The notes below the pieces were generated by a model. It was not told the DNA's origin and did no database searches. It saw nothing but the letters and a program-made list of their open reading frames with translations. The position numbers and the translations under genes were made by a program. Below, in pieces: positions 1-10,284 of a stretch of DNA of 64,000 nt (the first letter of the stretch is position 1; the number at the start of each line of letters is the position of its first letter). This DNA is from an uncultured Colwellia sp. (lineage in GTDB: Bacteria; Pseudomonadota; Gammaproteobacteria; Enterobacterales; Alteromonadaceae). The stretch is from contig CAJXQJ010000012.1 in the NCBI GenBank assembly GCA_913058245.1, forward strand, positions 53,165 through 117,164, in the 5' to 3' direction.

Positions 1-620
1 CCTTCTTGATGACACGCAGCAATAATATCAGTTAAATAATATTCACCTTGCGCATTGTCACTAGATAAGTTTGATAACCAACGTTTTAAATCACCGCCAT
101 TTGCTAACAAAATACCGGTATTCGCTTCGTTAACTAATAATTGTTCCGCGTTAGCATCTTTTTGCTCAACAATGCCAACAACAGTATTGTCTGCATCACG
201 TATAATACGGCCATAACCTGTAGGATTTGCTAAGTGTACCGTTAATAACGCCATACCGTTGTCTGGTTTCGCGGCAATTAAACGTTGTAATGTGCTTACT
301 TTCGTTAAAGGCACGTCACCGTAAAGAACTAAAACATCTTCATCATCGCTTAAAAATGGTGACGCCATATCGACAGCGTGACCCGTACCTAATTGTTCTT
401 TTTGTTCGACAAAGGTTAAATCGTCACCGATAATTTTACTCTTTAAAATATCACCACCAAAGCCGTAAACCACATAAGTATTTTCAGCCGAAACTTGGCG
501 CGCGGCATCAATAACATGAGCAACCATAGGCTTTTCAGCAACAGGGTGAAGAACTTTTGGTAAAGCAGAACGCATACGAGTACCTTTACCCGCAGCTAAG
601 ATAACAACAGAGAGAGCCAT
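1..620 (-). CDS. glmU: Bifunctional UDP-N-acetylglucosamine pyrophosphorylase/glucosamine-1-phosphate N-acetyltransferase, N-terminal part (truncated by window edge)
   Basis: Minus-strand translation from ATG at 620 gives [39 protein letters not shown], a GlmU N-terminus; open to the window edge. Confidence 0.95.
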   Translation of the reverse strand, partial: MALSVVILAAGKGTRMRSALPKVLHPVAEKPMVAHVIDAARQVSAENTYVVYGFGGDILKSKIIGDDLTFVEQKEQLGTGHAVDMASPFLSDDEDVLVLYGDVPLTKVSTLQRLIAAKPDNGMALLTVHLANPTGYGRIIRDADNTVVGIVEQKDANAEQLLVNEANTGILLANGGDLKRWLSNLSSDNAQGEYYLTDIIAACHQE

Positions 621-829
621 AAAATTTCCGGTTATTTTTATTAAATTAAACGATAGACGCCAGCATTGTAGCGCTATTTTAACCACGGCACTATTAAAAT
701 TATATGAATGAAAATTATCTTATTTTTATAGCAACTACAGCTGCTTGTATATCGCATATACCTTAGATTTAGGTATATACTATGCGCCAGATATTCTCTC
801 ACTTGATAAAGAATTAGGATCACAGCTAA

Positions 830-3154
830 ATGACACCCATTGCTGAGCAAATTGCTAAAGAACTTGCGGTACAAACCAGCCAAATAACGACTGCGATAAA
901 TTTATTAGATGAAGGGGCAACAGTTCCTTTTATTGCTCGTTATCGTAAAGAAGCAACGCAAGGCCTTGATGATAACCATTTACGCCACTTAGCACAGCGC
1001 CTAACTTATTTACGAGATTTAGCGGCACGTAGAAAAGTTATTATTGCCAATATTGAGCAGCAAGGAAAATTAACGCCAGCATTAACATCCGAGCTTAATA
1101 ATGCCGACAATAAAACTCGCCTTGAAGATTTATACTTACCGTTTAAGCCAAAAAGAAAAACTAAAGGGCAAATAGCCATTGCCGCTGGGCTTGAGCCATT
1201 AGCCAATAAAATTTATAACAATTGGCAAACAAATCCAGAGCAAGAAGCTAGCGCATTTATCAATAAAGAGCAGGGCTTTACTGATGAAAAATCAGTACTT
1301 GAGGGCGCACACTTTATTTTAGTTGAGCGCTTTGCTGAAGATGCCAACCTAATTCAGAAATTACGCCGCCATTTACTAAAACAAGCGCACTTGTGCAGTA
1401 AAGTAATCAAAGGAAAAACCGCAGAAGCGGGGAAATATCGCGACTATTTTGAGCATTCAGAATTACTAAGAACTGTACCTTCACATCGAATGCTGGCTAT
1501 GTTGCGCGGCCGAAATGACGGTTTACTTTCACTAAGTATTGACGCTGATCCACAGCAAGATGGTTCATTTTCAAGTGCCCAGCAACTGATTACCGAACAT
1601 TTTAATTTGCGTTTAACCGGGCAAGCTGCCGCACAGTTCTTAACCAAAGTGGTCAATTCAACTTGGAAAGTTAAACTCAGCCAAAGCTTAGAAACTGAGT
1701 TATTGGGTTCATTGCGTGAACAAGCAGAAATAGAAGCAATAAAAGTATTTTCACGTAACTTGAACGATTTGCTTATGGCAGCGCCTGCTGGCGCAAAAAC
1801 AACTTTAGGCCTAGATCCTGGCATGCGAACAGGGTGTAAAATTGCTATTGTAGATGCAACAGGAAAATTGCTGCAAACCGCAACTATTTTCCCACACGCA
1901 CCACAGAATCATTGGGATAAATCACTACGCACTATAGTCAACCTTTGCCAACAACATAAAGTAGAACTTATTGCCATTGGTAATGGCACTGGCTCACGTG
2001 AAAGTGACAAATTAGTCGCTGAAGTAATCAGCAAAATAGAAAATAACAAGCCAACAAAAATGATCGTGAGCGAAGCAGGTGCTTCGGTTTATTCCGCATC
2101 AGAATTAGCCGCTAATGAATTTCCGGAATTGGATGTTTCAATACGTGGTGCGGTTTCTATTGCTCGTCGCTTACAAGACCCATTAGCAGAGCTGGTTAAA
2201 ATTGATCCCAAAGCCATTGGCGTTGGTCAATACCAACATGATGTTAGCCAAAGCCAGCTTAGCCTTACCTTAGACAATGTTATTGAAGATTGTGTTAACG
2301 CTGTTGGCGTTAATTTAAATAGTGCTTCCGCACCATTGCTTGCTAGAGTGTCAGGTTTGAATAAAACCATGGCAAATAATGTCGTTAATTACCGTAATGA
2401 AAATGGCCGCTTCAACAACCGAAATGAACTTAAAAAAGTTGCTCGCCTTGGACCAAAAGCATTTGAACAAGCTGCTGGTTTCTTGCGTATCACAAACGGT
2501 AATAATCCGCTTGACTGTTCAGGTGTTCACCCAGAAACCTATGCAATTGTTGAACAAATATTAGCCCAAACAACTCAAAATATTAATGAACTGATTGGCA
2601 ATAAAACTGTGCTTAACGCCATTAACATTGAGACATTCACTGACGAGAGTTTTGGTGAAATTACCGTTAAGGGTATTATTAATGAATTAGAAAAGCCGGG
2701 ACGAGACCCTCGACCTGAGTTTAAAACGGCGACTTTTAAAGAAGGGGTAAATACAATAGCCGATTTAAAAGTGGGCATGATTTTAGAAGGCGTTATTTCT
2801 AATGTCGCTAACTTCGGCGCTTTTGTTGATGTTGGCGTTCACCAAGACGGCCTAGTGCATATATCATCATTAACGAATAAGTTTGTTAGCGATCCACATG
2901 AAATAGTAAAAGCTGGCGATGTTGTTAAGGTTAAAGTAACCGAAGTTGACCCTCAACGTAAGCGTATTAGCTTAACCATGCGCTTAGATGAAACACCAAA
3001 ACAGTCTAAAGCTCAAGCTACTGAAAAAGCGCCAAAAGCAGCACCTCATAACAATAAAAATAAGCGTCCATCAAAACCACAGCAAGCTAAGCCAGCCAAC
3101 AATGCAGCCATGGGTAACGCCTTTGCTGATGCTTTTGCTAAATTAAAAAAATAA
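830..3154 (+). CDS. tex: Tex family RNA-binding transcriptional accessory protein
   Basis: 774 aa; Tex N-terminal motif, YqgF-like core ([13 protein letters not shown]), helix-hairpin-helix, C-terminal S1 domain ([17 protein letters not shown]). Confidence 0.96.
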   Translation: MTPIAEQIAKELAVQTSQITTAINLLDEGATVPFIARYRKEATQGLDDNHLRHLAQRLTYLRDLAARRKVIIANIEQQGKLTPALTSELNNADNKTRLEDLYLPFKPKRKTKGQIAIAAGLEPLANKIYNNWQTNPEQEASAFINKEQGFTDEKSVLEGAHFILVERFAEDANLIQKLRRHLLKQAHLCSKVIKGKTAEAGKYRDYFEHSELLRTVPSHRMLAMLRGRNDGLLSLSIDADPQQDGSFSSAQQLITEHFNLRLTGQAAAQFLTKVVNSTWKVKLSQSLETELLGSLREQAEIEAIKVFSRNLNDLLMAAPAGAKTTLGLDPGMRTGCKIAIVDATGKLLQTATIFPHAPQNHWDKSLRTIVNLCQQHKVELIAIGNGTGSRESDKLVAEVISKIENNKPTKMIVSEAGASVYSASELAANEFPELDVSIRGAVSIARRLQDPLAELVKIDPKAIGVGQYQHDVSQSQLSLTLDNVIEDCVNAVGVNLNSASAPLLARVSGLNKTMANNVVNYRNENGRFNNRNELKKVARLGPKAFEQAAGFLRITNGNNPLDCSGVHPETYAIVEQILAQTTQNINELIGNKTVLNAINIETFTDESFGEITVKGIINELEKPGRDPRPEFKTATFKEGVNTIADLKVGMILEGVISNVANFGAFVDVGVHQDGLVHISSLTNKFVSDPHEIVKAGDVVKVKVTEVDPQRKRISLTMRLDETPKQSKAQATEKAPKAAPHNNKNKRPSKPQQAKPANNAAMGNAFADAFAKLKK

Positions 3155-3191
3155 CACTGGCATGCAGTGCTGATAAGTAAATTAAAAAGTT

Positions 3192-3232
3192 AAACTAAAA
3201 ATTCGCAATAGTCATATTGCGGGTTTTAGTTT
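3192..3232 (+). terminator. Rho-independent-like hairpin after tex
   Basis: AACTAAAA..CGCAATA..TATTGCG..TTTTAGTTT dyad. Confidence 0.6.
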
Positions 3233-3351
3233 GCTATAAAGTGATTACTATCAAATAACTCGCCACCATTACACTCTATAACTTGTACTTTTGGCGCAAC
3301 TCGTTACTATGGCGGCCTTTAAATCATCAGCACAGTATTAACAGCCGTTTT

Positions 3352-3966
3352 ATGGATCTCAGCAGTTACTCTCTTTATTTTAGTATTTCACTTCTTGCTT
3401 CTATCAGTATTGGACCATCTGTTATTTTAGCGGCCAGTAATGGCATTAATTTTGGTCGAAAAAAGGCATTAGCCGGCGTTTTAGGCCACGTTAGCGCGGT
3501 GATGATTTTAGCGCTAATATCTGCATCAGGCTTAGGGCTTATTTTAATGGCTTCTGATCTTGCATTTACTATCATTAAATATGTAGGTACTGCTTACCTA
3601 ATTTATATTGGTATCGCTATTTGGCGTAATAAGGGCAGCTGGTCTTTTACCGATAAAGGGGCGATAACACCACAAAAAAGAGCATTATATAAACAGAGCT
3701 TATTACTTGGATTAAGCAATCCAAAAGCTTTAGTGTTTTTCTCAGCATTATTTCCACAGTTTATCCAACCAGAGTATGCGGTTTTGCCACAGTTTTTATT
3801 ACTTGCCGGCACCAGTTTATGTAATGCTTTTATTTTTACCTCTGTTTATGTTTTAGTTGCCTTTCGCTTTCGCCAATATTTCTTATCTTCCGTTAGCCAA
3901 CGCTGGGTAGGAAAAACAACTGGCAGTATATTCGTTGGCTTTGCCGCAGCACTTGCTGCTAACTAA
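3352..3966 (+). CDS. LysE/RhtB family amino-acid exporter
   Basis: Hydrophobic ~205 aa protein with LysE signatures (GPSVILAASNGINFGRKKALAGVLGH; GLSNPKALVFFSALFPQF). ATG at 3352 preferred over upstream TTG at 3283. Confidence 0.88.
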   Translation: MDLSSYSLYFSISLLASISIGPSVILAASNGINFGRKKALAGVLGHVSAVMILALISASGLGLILMASDLAFTIIKYVGTAYLIYIGIAIWRNKGSWSFTDKGAITPQKRALYKQSLLLGLSNPKALVFFSALFPQFIQPEYAVLPQFLLLAGTSLCNAFIFTSVYVLVAFRFRQYFLSSVSQRWVGKTTGSIFVGFAAALAAN

Positions 3967-3968
3967 GT

Positions 3969-4082
3969 ATACCTACTGAGGTGCATCGACAGCTACGAAC
4001 GACCATGTGATCACGACATACCATTCATCGACGTACAGGGAAGTACTAATGCCGTGAAGCCATGGATGACTTTCAACGGTCT
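3969..4082. repeat. Candidate non-coding intergenic repeat element with palindromic modules
   Basis: Contains GTGATCAC, GTACagggaaGTAC and AAGcCATGGatgaCTT dyads; no ORF. Confidence 0.4.
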
Positions 4083-4095
4083 GAATATAAAAAAA

Positions 4096-4137
4096 GGGAA
4101 GCTAATGCTTCCCCAAAAAACCTCGGTTGGGAGGTTA
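4096..4137 (-). terminator. Two tandem hairpins downstream of the porin gene
   Basis: GGGAAGC-taat-GCTTCCC with flanking A/T tracts, then AACCTC-ggttgg-GAGGTT. Confidence 0.6.
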
Positions 4138-4193
4138 ACTAACGCAAAACGCTATAGAGCAATATGAACTTAGCATATTACTCCCAATGTAAA

Positions 4194-5228
4194 CTAAAGC
4201 ACGTACTTAGCAGAAAGTTGAACGTAATCAGAATCTGCATTTTGGTCAGCTGATTCAAAGTTACCTACTTCAAAACCAAATGAAAGTTCTTTAGTGTAAT
4301 TTTTAAAGATATTTACACCCCAATGCCTTCTGTCTGCATCCGCAACTTCTGTGGTGGTTTTACCATAGAATGCGGTACTACGAATGTCATCTGTCCAGAA
4401 GTGACGGTAAGCAACAGAGTATGATGTTGTTTCTTCAACTTCTTCACCTACTAAATCACGTGCGGCTACTACACCTACGTAACGGCCTGTCTCTCCACCA
4501 TGGTATTGAAAACGAAAGTCATCTTTACCAAATGTTTTAATTCTACCTGCAACACCGTAACCAAAGGCTGATTCAGAGTTGCCACCCACTGTATTTAACT
4601 GACGTGCTAAACCAGCAACGGAAACGTTACCCCAGTCCCCTTTAAAGGTATATTTAGCGATAACGTCTGGCACTGAATCTTGGCTTGGGTCCCCTTTATC
4701 TGACTCAGGGTTCTCAATCGCTACTTGAAAGTTTCCTTGGCTATAACGAATTTGCCCCTGTCGAATAAAGGCTGCGGCATTTAACGTACCACCGAAATCA
4801 GCTGCTTCTGCCAAAGCACTAGTATTAACAAAGGTTGACCATGTTTGACCGACTAGGATATTTTTATATTTAATAAATGCGTGACGAATTCTTGGATTTG
4901 ATGAATTTGAAACAATTTCATTACCACCACCACCATGAAAATCCATTTCGATAAAACCAGTAACATCACCATGAACATATTTAGTATTAAAACGAGACTC
5001 AGTGGCACGGAAACTAAACTGTGAGATGTCACCAACATTACCTGCACCTACCCAGTAATCTTTAGTGATACTGTTGATATTACCGTCAACGTAGCGAGTA
5101 TCGAGTTTAATATAGCCACCAAAGGTAATGGTGTCTTTATCAGACAACTTAATTTCATAACCAGCATTTGCACCGCCAGCCATTGCTAACAAACCTGACG
5201 CTAATAAAAGCTTTTTCTTATTCAACAT
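4194..5228 (-). CDS. DcaP-like outer-membrane porin
   Basis: 344 aa with signal peptide (MLNKKKLLLASGLLAMAGGANA), N-terminal DTITFGGYIKLDTRY and C-terminal aromatic beta strand typical of trimeric porins. Confidence 0.75.
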   Translation of the reverse strand: MLNKKKLLLASGLLAMAGGANAGYEIKLSDKDTITFGGYIKLDTRYVDGNINSITKDYWVGAGNVGDISQFSFRATESRFNTKYVHGDVTGFIEMDFHGGGGNEIVSNSSNPRIRHAFIKYKNILVGQTWSTFVNTSALAEAADFGGTLNAAAFIRQGQIRYSQGNFQVAIENPESDKGDPSQDSVPDVIAKYTFKGDWGNVSVAGLARQLNTVGGNSESAFGYGVAGRIKTFGKDDFRFQYHGGETGRYVGVVAARDLVGEEVEETTSYSVAYRHFWTDDIRSTAFYGKTTTEVADADRRHWGVNIFKNYTKELSFGFEVGNFESADQNADSDYVQLSAKYVL

Positions 5229-5358
5229 TTTACTTTCCCCATGTGTTATTTACCTTAGAGCAACAACATCAATACTCTGATTTTTATCGTTTTAATTATT
5301 TAATTAACGTTTTCACTTATTATTTTTTTGCTGAAAATCGTACCTTTTTGTTGTGCTT

Positions 5359-5862
5359 TTAAGCTGCACAATAGCTATTCATTACCTGTGTTTTTAATCT
5401 TTGTCTGCATAGCGGTTTATTTACTAAGTGCGGCAACTCATCAACAAAAGTGATCGCTTCTGGTAGAGCAAATTCTCCGTAACAACCAGCTAATTTTGCA
5501 TTGATCGCTTGTGATACCTTTGCCGAATGAATATTTCCACGATTAAGTTGCGCATAAACGTGTAGGCCATTACCTTTATGCTCGTGAGGCACACCAAATA
5601 CAGCAACATGCTCAACAGCAGCTAATTGCTCAATCAAAGTTTCCAAAATATGATTTTCAATTCGATAACCGCTAACGTTGTGCGTATTTTCTGCCTGAGA
5701 TACTAACCAGATATAATCAGAATCAATGCTTTCTTGTGACTGACTATCAACAGTATCAGCGTCAAAAAAATAGAACCATTCGCCTGAAGATGACTGCAAC
5801 CACGATAACTGGAGTTGTTGTCCAATTTTGCTCACCAAAGTGTTCGCTAATTTACTCATCAT
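5359..5862 (-). CDS. Stand-alone AMP-binding-enzyme C-terminal-domain-like protein (acetyl/acyl-CoA synthetase C-domain homologue, probably non-catalytic)
   Basis: NVSGYRIENHILETLIEQLAAVEHVAVFGVPHEHKGNGLHVYAQL..LPEAITFVDELPHLVNKPLCRQRLK resembles the Acs C-terminal lid (NVSGHRLGT.EIES.L..H..V.EAAVVG.PH..KG) but has no N-terminal adenylation domain. Confidence 0.65.
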   Translation of the reverse strand: MMSKLANTLVSKIGQQLQLSWLQSSSGEWFYFFDADTVDSQSQESIDSDYIWLVSQAENTHNVSGYRIENHILETLIEQLAAVEHVAVFGVPHEHKGNGLHVYAQLNRGNIHSAKVSQAINAKLAGCYGEFALPEAITFVDELPHLVNKPLCRQRLKTQVMNSYCAA

Positions 5863-5949
5863 CTGCTCTTTTATGCTTGGCTGTTCGAAAACTATGCAAA
5901 TATATTTACTGTGCTGTTAACACTAGAGAGTAAGTAAAAATTTAGAAAT

Positions 5950-5963
5950 TAGACCTAAGTCTA
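5950..5963. promoter_or_regulatory. Operator-like dyad TAGAC-CTAA-GTCTA
   Basis: Inverted repeat TAGACN4GTCTA in a divergent intergenic region. Confidence 0.5.
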
Positions 5964-5982
5964 CATTGCTGTAAAATCCGGG

Positions 5983-5996
5983 TAGACTTTAGTCTA
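5983..5996. promoter_or_regulatory. Operator-like dyad TAGAC-TTTA-GTCTA
   Basis: Second exact TAGACN4GTCTA, centre 33 bp from the first. Confidence 0.5.
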
Positions 5997-6100
5997 AATC
6001 AGCAAAAAAATAGCTGTTAAAGAGGGTTATATTGTTAATTACCGCAGGTGTTAATCACTTAGTCGAATAGTACAACGAAGAACTCAAAAGAAGTGTTAGA

Positions 6101-8437
6101 ATGCTAAAAATTGAATTTTTATCGCTGATAAATAAAAGGTTATGCATGATTGCTAAAATGAAAATTGTCACCTCAACTATGCTATTAGCTTGCTTAGCAA
6201 CGGTAGCTAGTGCGAATAATAAAACCCTTGATATTGAAAAGTATCAAAAAGCTGAACATCAATTAAGTAAGTTTACGGATAAATTAGTTACAGGTACCGT
6301 AGATTACCCACACTGGAGCGATAACGAACAGTTGCTTTATCGCAGCCACACATTGCAGGGCGAACAGTTTTTTATTCTTGACGCTAAAAGCAAACAAAAG
6401 AAATTGGCGTTCGATCACCAAAAACTTTCCGAAGCACTTGCCCGCGTTACGGAGCAAGAAGTTAATAAAGAAAAACTACCTTTTAGCAGCTTTGACCTTA
6501 TCAGTGAAATGCAAATAGCTGTGAAAGTAAAAGGTAAGCATTATCAATGTAATATTGAAAACTACCTATGTAAGCAAAGTAAAAGTGCTGTTAAGAAAAA
6601 CGAACTAGTTGCGCCAAACGGCAAACAGGCAGTATTTATAAAACAACATAATTTATGGTTAAGAAATTTACAGGACAATAGCGAAAAGCAATTAACCACA
6701 GATGGTATTAAAGATTTCGGTTACGCCACCAACAATGCAGGATGGATCAGAAGTGAAAAACCGGTTGTAAAATGGTCACCTGATTCTAAAAAGTTAACTA
6801 CATTTAAACATGATGGCCGCAAAGTTGGTGAAATGGGGATAGTGTCAACGGAAGTTGGTCACCCCAAAATTGATGTGTGGAAATACCCATTACCAGGTGA
6901 TGAAAATATTTTCAAAATTCACCGAGTTGTGATTGATGTTGAAAGTGCCGTAGTTACTCCACTTGCAATGCCTGCGGATGATCATAGATCAACCATTACC
7001 GATCACGTTGCTGGTCGCGATGGCAGCCTACTTGATGTTGACTGGTCAACTGATAGCCAACATTTTGCCTTTGTTTCATCAACGCGTGATCACAAAAAGG
7101 CAACATTAAAAATTGCCGATGCCGATACTGGCAAAGTTAACACCATATTTACCGAAACAGAACAAAGTTTTTTCGAATCTGGTGTTAGTGGCATTAGCTG
7201 GAAGTACCTTGATAAAAGCAATGAAATCATTTGGTTTTCACAACGTTCAAACTGGGGACATTTGTACCTTATTGATGCAAATACAGGGGAAATAAAAAAC
7301 CAAATTACCCAAGGTGATTGGACGGTACTTGAACTACTAAATGTCGATCAAAACACTGGCAAACTTATTTTTACTGGTGCTGGCAAAGAGGGTGGTGATC
7401 CTTACTTTCATTACCTTTATAGCATCAATAAAGACGGCTCAAACTTAACTTTACTAACTCCAGAGAAAAAGCATCACCGCATTACTTTAAGTAAAAATGC
7501 TGAATACTTTTTAGATAGAGTATCAACACCAAACCAAGCGGAAGTTAGTTTTATTCGCAGCACTCAAGATAAATCTGGTTTCGTTGTTGAACAAATGGAC
7601 ATTAGCAAGCTTACCGCAACCGGCTGGCAAGCTCCTACACCATTTATAGTTAAAGACCGTAATGGTGAACAAGATATTTACGGCTTGCTATATAAGCCTA
7701 GCGATTTTGACGCTAGCAAATCTTACCCTGTAGTGAATTATTTATACCCAGGGCCACAAGTCGGCAGTATTCGTGGTCGTCACTTTAGAACGGCACGTGG
7801 CGATAACCAAGCTATTGCCGAGCTAGGTTTTATTGTGATTGAAATTGACGCATTAGGCACACCAGGACGCTCAAAAAGTTTTCATGAATTTTATTATCAA
7901 AATATGGGCGACAGTGGTATTCCAGACCAAGTTGCGGCAATTAAACAGCTAGCAAAACAGCATAGTTGGATTGATAGCTCTCGCGTTGGTATCTGGGGTC
8001 ATTCAGGTGGTGGCTTTGCTTCAACACGCGCGCTATTAACATACCCAGACTTCTACTCTGTTGCCGTGTCACAAGCAGGCAATCACGATAACCGAAACTA
8101 TGCCGATGAATGGGGCGAAAAATACCACGGCGTATTAGTTAAAAATGAAGATGGCACGACAAACTACGACAGCCAAGCAAATCAACTAATTGTCGAAAAC
8201 TTAAAAGGTAAGTTATTAATTGCGCATGGCACAACAGATACTAACGTACCGCCTTACAACACATTAGTTGTAGTAGAAGCCCTTATTAAAGCCAACAAAG
8301 ATTTTGATATGCTAATGCTACCAAATCGTGGCCATGGCTTCGCAAGAGAGCCATACATGATGCGTAAGCGTTGGGACTACTTTGTTGAACACTTACAAGC
8401 CGTAACTCCGCCTAAAGAGTTTATTTTTAGTAAATAG
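6101..8437 (+). CDS. S9 family (dipeptidyl-peptidase IV-like) serine peptidase, secreted
   Basis: 778 aa; beta-propeller N-domain plus alpha/beta hydrolase with GIWGHSGGGFAS nucleophile motif, AHGTTDTNVPP and NRGHGF; start may be ATG at 6146. Confidence 0.92.
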   Translation: MLKIEFLSLINKRLCMIAKMKIVTSTMLLACLATVASANNKTLDIEKYQKAEHQLSKFTDKLVTGTVDYPHWSDNEQLLYRSHTLQGEQFFILDAKSKQKKLAFDHQKLSEALARVTEQEVNKEKLPFSSFDLISEMQIAVKVKGKHYQCNIENYLCKQSKSAVKKNELVAPNGKQAVFIKQHNLWLRNLQDNSEKQLTTDGIKDFGYATNNAGWIRSEKPVVKWSPDSKKLTTFKHDGRKVGEMGIVSTEVGHPKIDVWKYPLPGDENIFKIHRVVIDVESAVVTPLAMPADDHRSTITDHVAGRDGSLLDVDWSTDSQHFAFVSSTRDHKKATLKIADADTGKVNTIFTETEQSFFESGVSGISWKYLDKSNEIIWFSQRSNWGHLYLIDANTGEIKNQITQGDWTVLELLNVDQNTGKLIFTGAGKEGGDPYFHYLYSINKDGSNLTLLTPEKKHHRITLSKNAEYFLDRVSTPNQAEVSFIRSTQDKSGFVVEQMDISKLTATGWQAPTPFIVKDRNGEQDIYGLLYKPSDFDASKSYPVVNYLYPGPQVGSIRGRHFRTARGDNQAIAELGFIVIEIDALGTPGRSKSFHEFYYQNMGDSGIPDQVAAIKQLAKQHSWIDSSRVGIWGHSGGGFASTRALLTYPDFYSVAVSQAGNHDNRNYADEWGEKYHGVLVKNEDGTTNYDSQANQLIVENLKGKLLIAHGTTDTNVPPYNTLVVVEALIKANKDFDMLMLPNRGHGFAREPYMMRKRWDYFVEHLQAVTPPKEFIFSK

Positions 8438-8457
8438 CTTTAATTGGTGACAAAACA

Positions 8458-8493
8458 AAAATGCCAGCATTCGTAACGACTACTGGCATTTTT
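8458..8493 (+). terminator. Hairpin terminator after S9 peptidase
   Basis: AAATGCCAG...CTGGCATTTTT. Confidence 0.7.
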
Positions 8494-8560
8494 ATTAGAA
8501 AAAATAAGGGATTACTAAGTATTTAATATTTGTGATCGTACATAAAATATCATCAATGAT

Positions 8561-9415
8561 TTATTTACTACGCACGTAAACATTACCACTATAAGTTGCT
8601 AAGGTAATATCTTGGCCGCCACCATTAATACTGGCACTCATCATGCCCCCAATAACTATTTTCTGTTTACCACCTTTATTTTCCCGTGTTGCATCTTCTG
8701 TGGTCACAAACTCAGTGGCAAGACCCGAAAGTATTTCACCTTTATAGTTTTGTACGTTAATTTTCGCTGCCGTTTCTTTTCCGACACTAATATCGATATT
8801 GCCACTATGGGTGGTTAACGACGTTGGGTTTTCTTGTGCTAACTTATCAAAAGCGACAACAATATCTGTACTATGAGTTTCCGCCACCATAGGGCCGGAA
8901 ACGCCATTAGCAATAATGCTGCCTTTAAAGGCTGAAACCTCTATTGCGCCAGCGATATTATTAATTTCGATATCACCACCTTGATATAGCTCGATATCTA
9001 AACTGGTATTTTTAGGAACCTGAATACGTAGAACAACTTTTTGCGTGCTATATTCGCTTGAAATATCAATTTCGTTATCTTCTTCTTCAATAGAAAGCTG
9101 CAGCATATTATTTTTAACTGACTTCAATCCTTCAGATGATCGTGGCTTACTTTTATTAACCCGTTGGTAATTTCCATTCTGACGATGAGGTTTATGATGA
9201 TCGGCATCGTTAAATTCTTCAACCTTCGCTGTAACTTTCACTTCAGTGCCATCGTAACCCTCAATCCAAATAGCTCCTGTATGTATTTCAGCACTTAAGC
9301 TTGCAGGTTGCTCAGGGTTTGACAAAGGCAAACTATAAATTCGCTCAAGAGCATATGCGTTTTGCATTAACGCCGGCAGTAATAATACGGCTAATACTGA
9401 GGTAAGTTTATTCAT
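8561..9415 (-). CDS. DUF4097-like beta-strand repeat secreted protein
   Basis: Signal peptide plus repetitive beta-rich segments (SLDIELYQGGDIEINNIAGAIEVSAFKGSI). Confidence 0.7.
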   Translation of the reverse strand: MNKLTSVLAVLLLPALMQNAYALERIYSLPLSNPEQPASLSAEIHTGAIWIEGYDGTEVKVTAKVEEFNDADHHKPHRQNGNYQRVNKSKPRSSEGLKSVKNNMLQLSIEEEDNEIDISSEYSTQKVVLRIQVPKNTSLDIELYQGGDIEINNIAGAIEVSAFKGSIIANGVSGPMVAETHSTDIVVAFDKLAQENPTSLTTHSGNIDISVGKETAAKINVQNYKGEILSGLATEFVTTEDATRENKGGKQKIVIGGMMSASINGGGQDITLATYSGNVYVRSK

Positions 9416-9438
9416 AATAATGACTCCAATAAATTTTA

Positions 9439-10284
9439 TTAAATATGGGTAATAGCGTTAACTTTCTTTAAAAATTCAGCCATATCAGGACTTAACGTAC
9501 TGGCATTTAACTGCCTAATTAACTGAGACTGAGTTTGTTGGCTACCAACATTAAGTAGCAAACTCGATAATTCAATTTTTACTAAGGTATTTTGTTCGTT
9601 TTCAATAAGCGTTAATAATGTTGGCTCATACTCTGTAATATCTGACAAAGTGCTAAAGGTATTGATAATGGCTAACTTAACCGCGGTTGAGCGATCATTT
9701 GCTAGGGTAGTCATTAAGGTTTTCATCAAAATGGGGTTGGTTAAACCTGTTTCCTGACTGTAAGCAACGCCAGTAAGACGTTCAGCCGCTGATGATTTTT
9801 CTAACATAGATAAGGCAAGCATGGTGCTTAATGATGAAACTTCTTGCTGTAACTTCGACAAGCCCACATCCGCACTTAATTGTTCCGGTTGGCTATTATT
9901 GTCGTTAGCATTAAAGCCAATAATAAACACTAGAGCTAACGCAGCTACTTGAGCAAACGGCTTAACAGGGGCAACAGTAAAAAGTTCGCCTAGTTTCGCT
10001 AATATTCCTGACTTACCTTTAGCTACCGGCTTGGCATCTGTAACGATATTTTTTTGCGCCGCTTGCGCTTGTGAAAGCATTTGATAAAAGCGCTTATCCA
10101 TTTCACTTGTCGGCATTTCGTATTTGCCTTGTTGCCAAAATGCATCAATAAACGCTAACTCGGTTAACAACTCAGGGTGTTTATCCAAATACAACTGCAT
10201 TTCATCAGTAAGCACTAACTCTGAGCTAATATCGCCATTAAGCGTTGCTAGTTTCCAATCAATAATAGTTTGATGATTAATCAT
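9439..10284 (-). CDS. Putative anti-sigma factor / membrane protein with HEAT-like C-terminus
   Basis: Overlaps the sigma factor CDS by 4 bp, cytoplasmic N-domain, one TM segment (FAQVAALALVFIIGFNA), helical C-terminus. Confidence 0.6.
   Translation of the reverse strand: MINHQTIIDWKLATLNGDISSELVLTDEMQLYLDKHPELLTELAFIDAFWQQGKYEMPTSEMDKRFYQMLSQAQAAQKNIVTDAKPVAKGKSGILAKLGELFTVAPVKPFAQVAALALVFIIGFNANDNNSQPEQLSADVGLSKLQQEVSSLSTMLALSMLEKSSAAERLTGVAYSQETGLTNPILMKTLMTTLANDRSTAVKLAIINTFSTLSDITEYEPTLLTLIENEQNTLVKIELSSLLLNVGSQQTQSQLIRQLNASTLSPDMAEFLKKVNAITHI

Noticed and set aside
227-433. 68-aa plus-strand ORF
   Set aside because: Antisense to glmU, composition not protein-like, no recognisable domain
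1444-1824. 126-aa minus-strand ORF antisense to tex
   Set aside because: Shadow ORF; the tex frame has clear homology across this region
1985-2000. parS-like GGCTCACGTGAAAGTG in tex
   Set aside because: Only the TCACGTGAAA core matches; four mismatches to the 16-bp consensus, and the core alone is expected by chance
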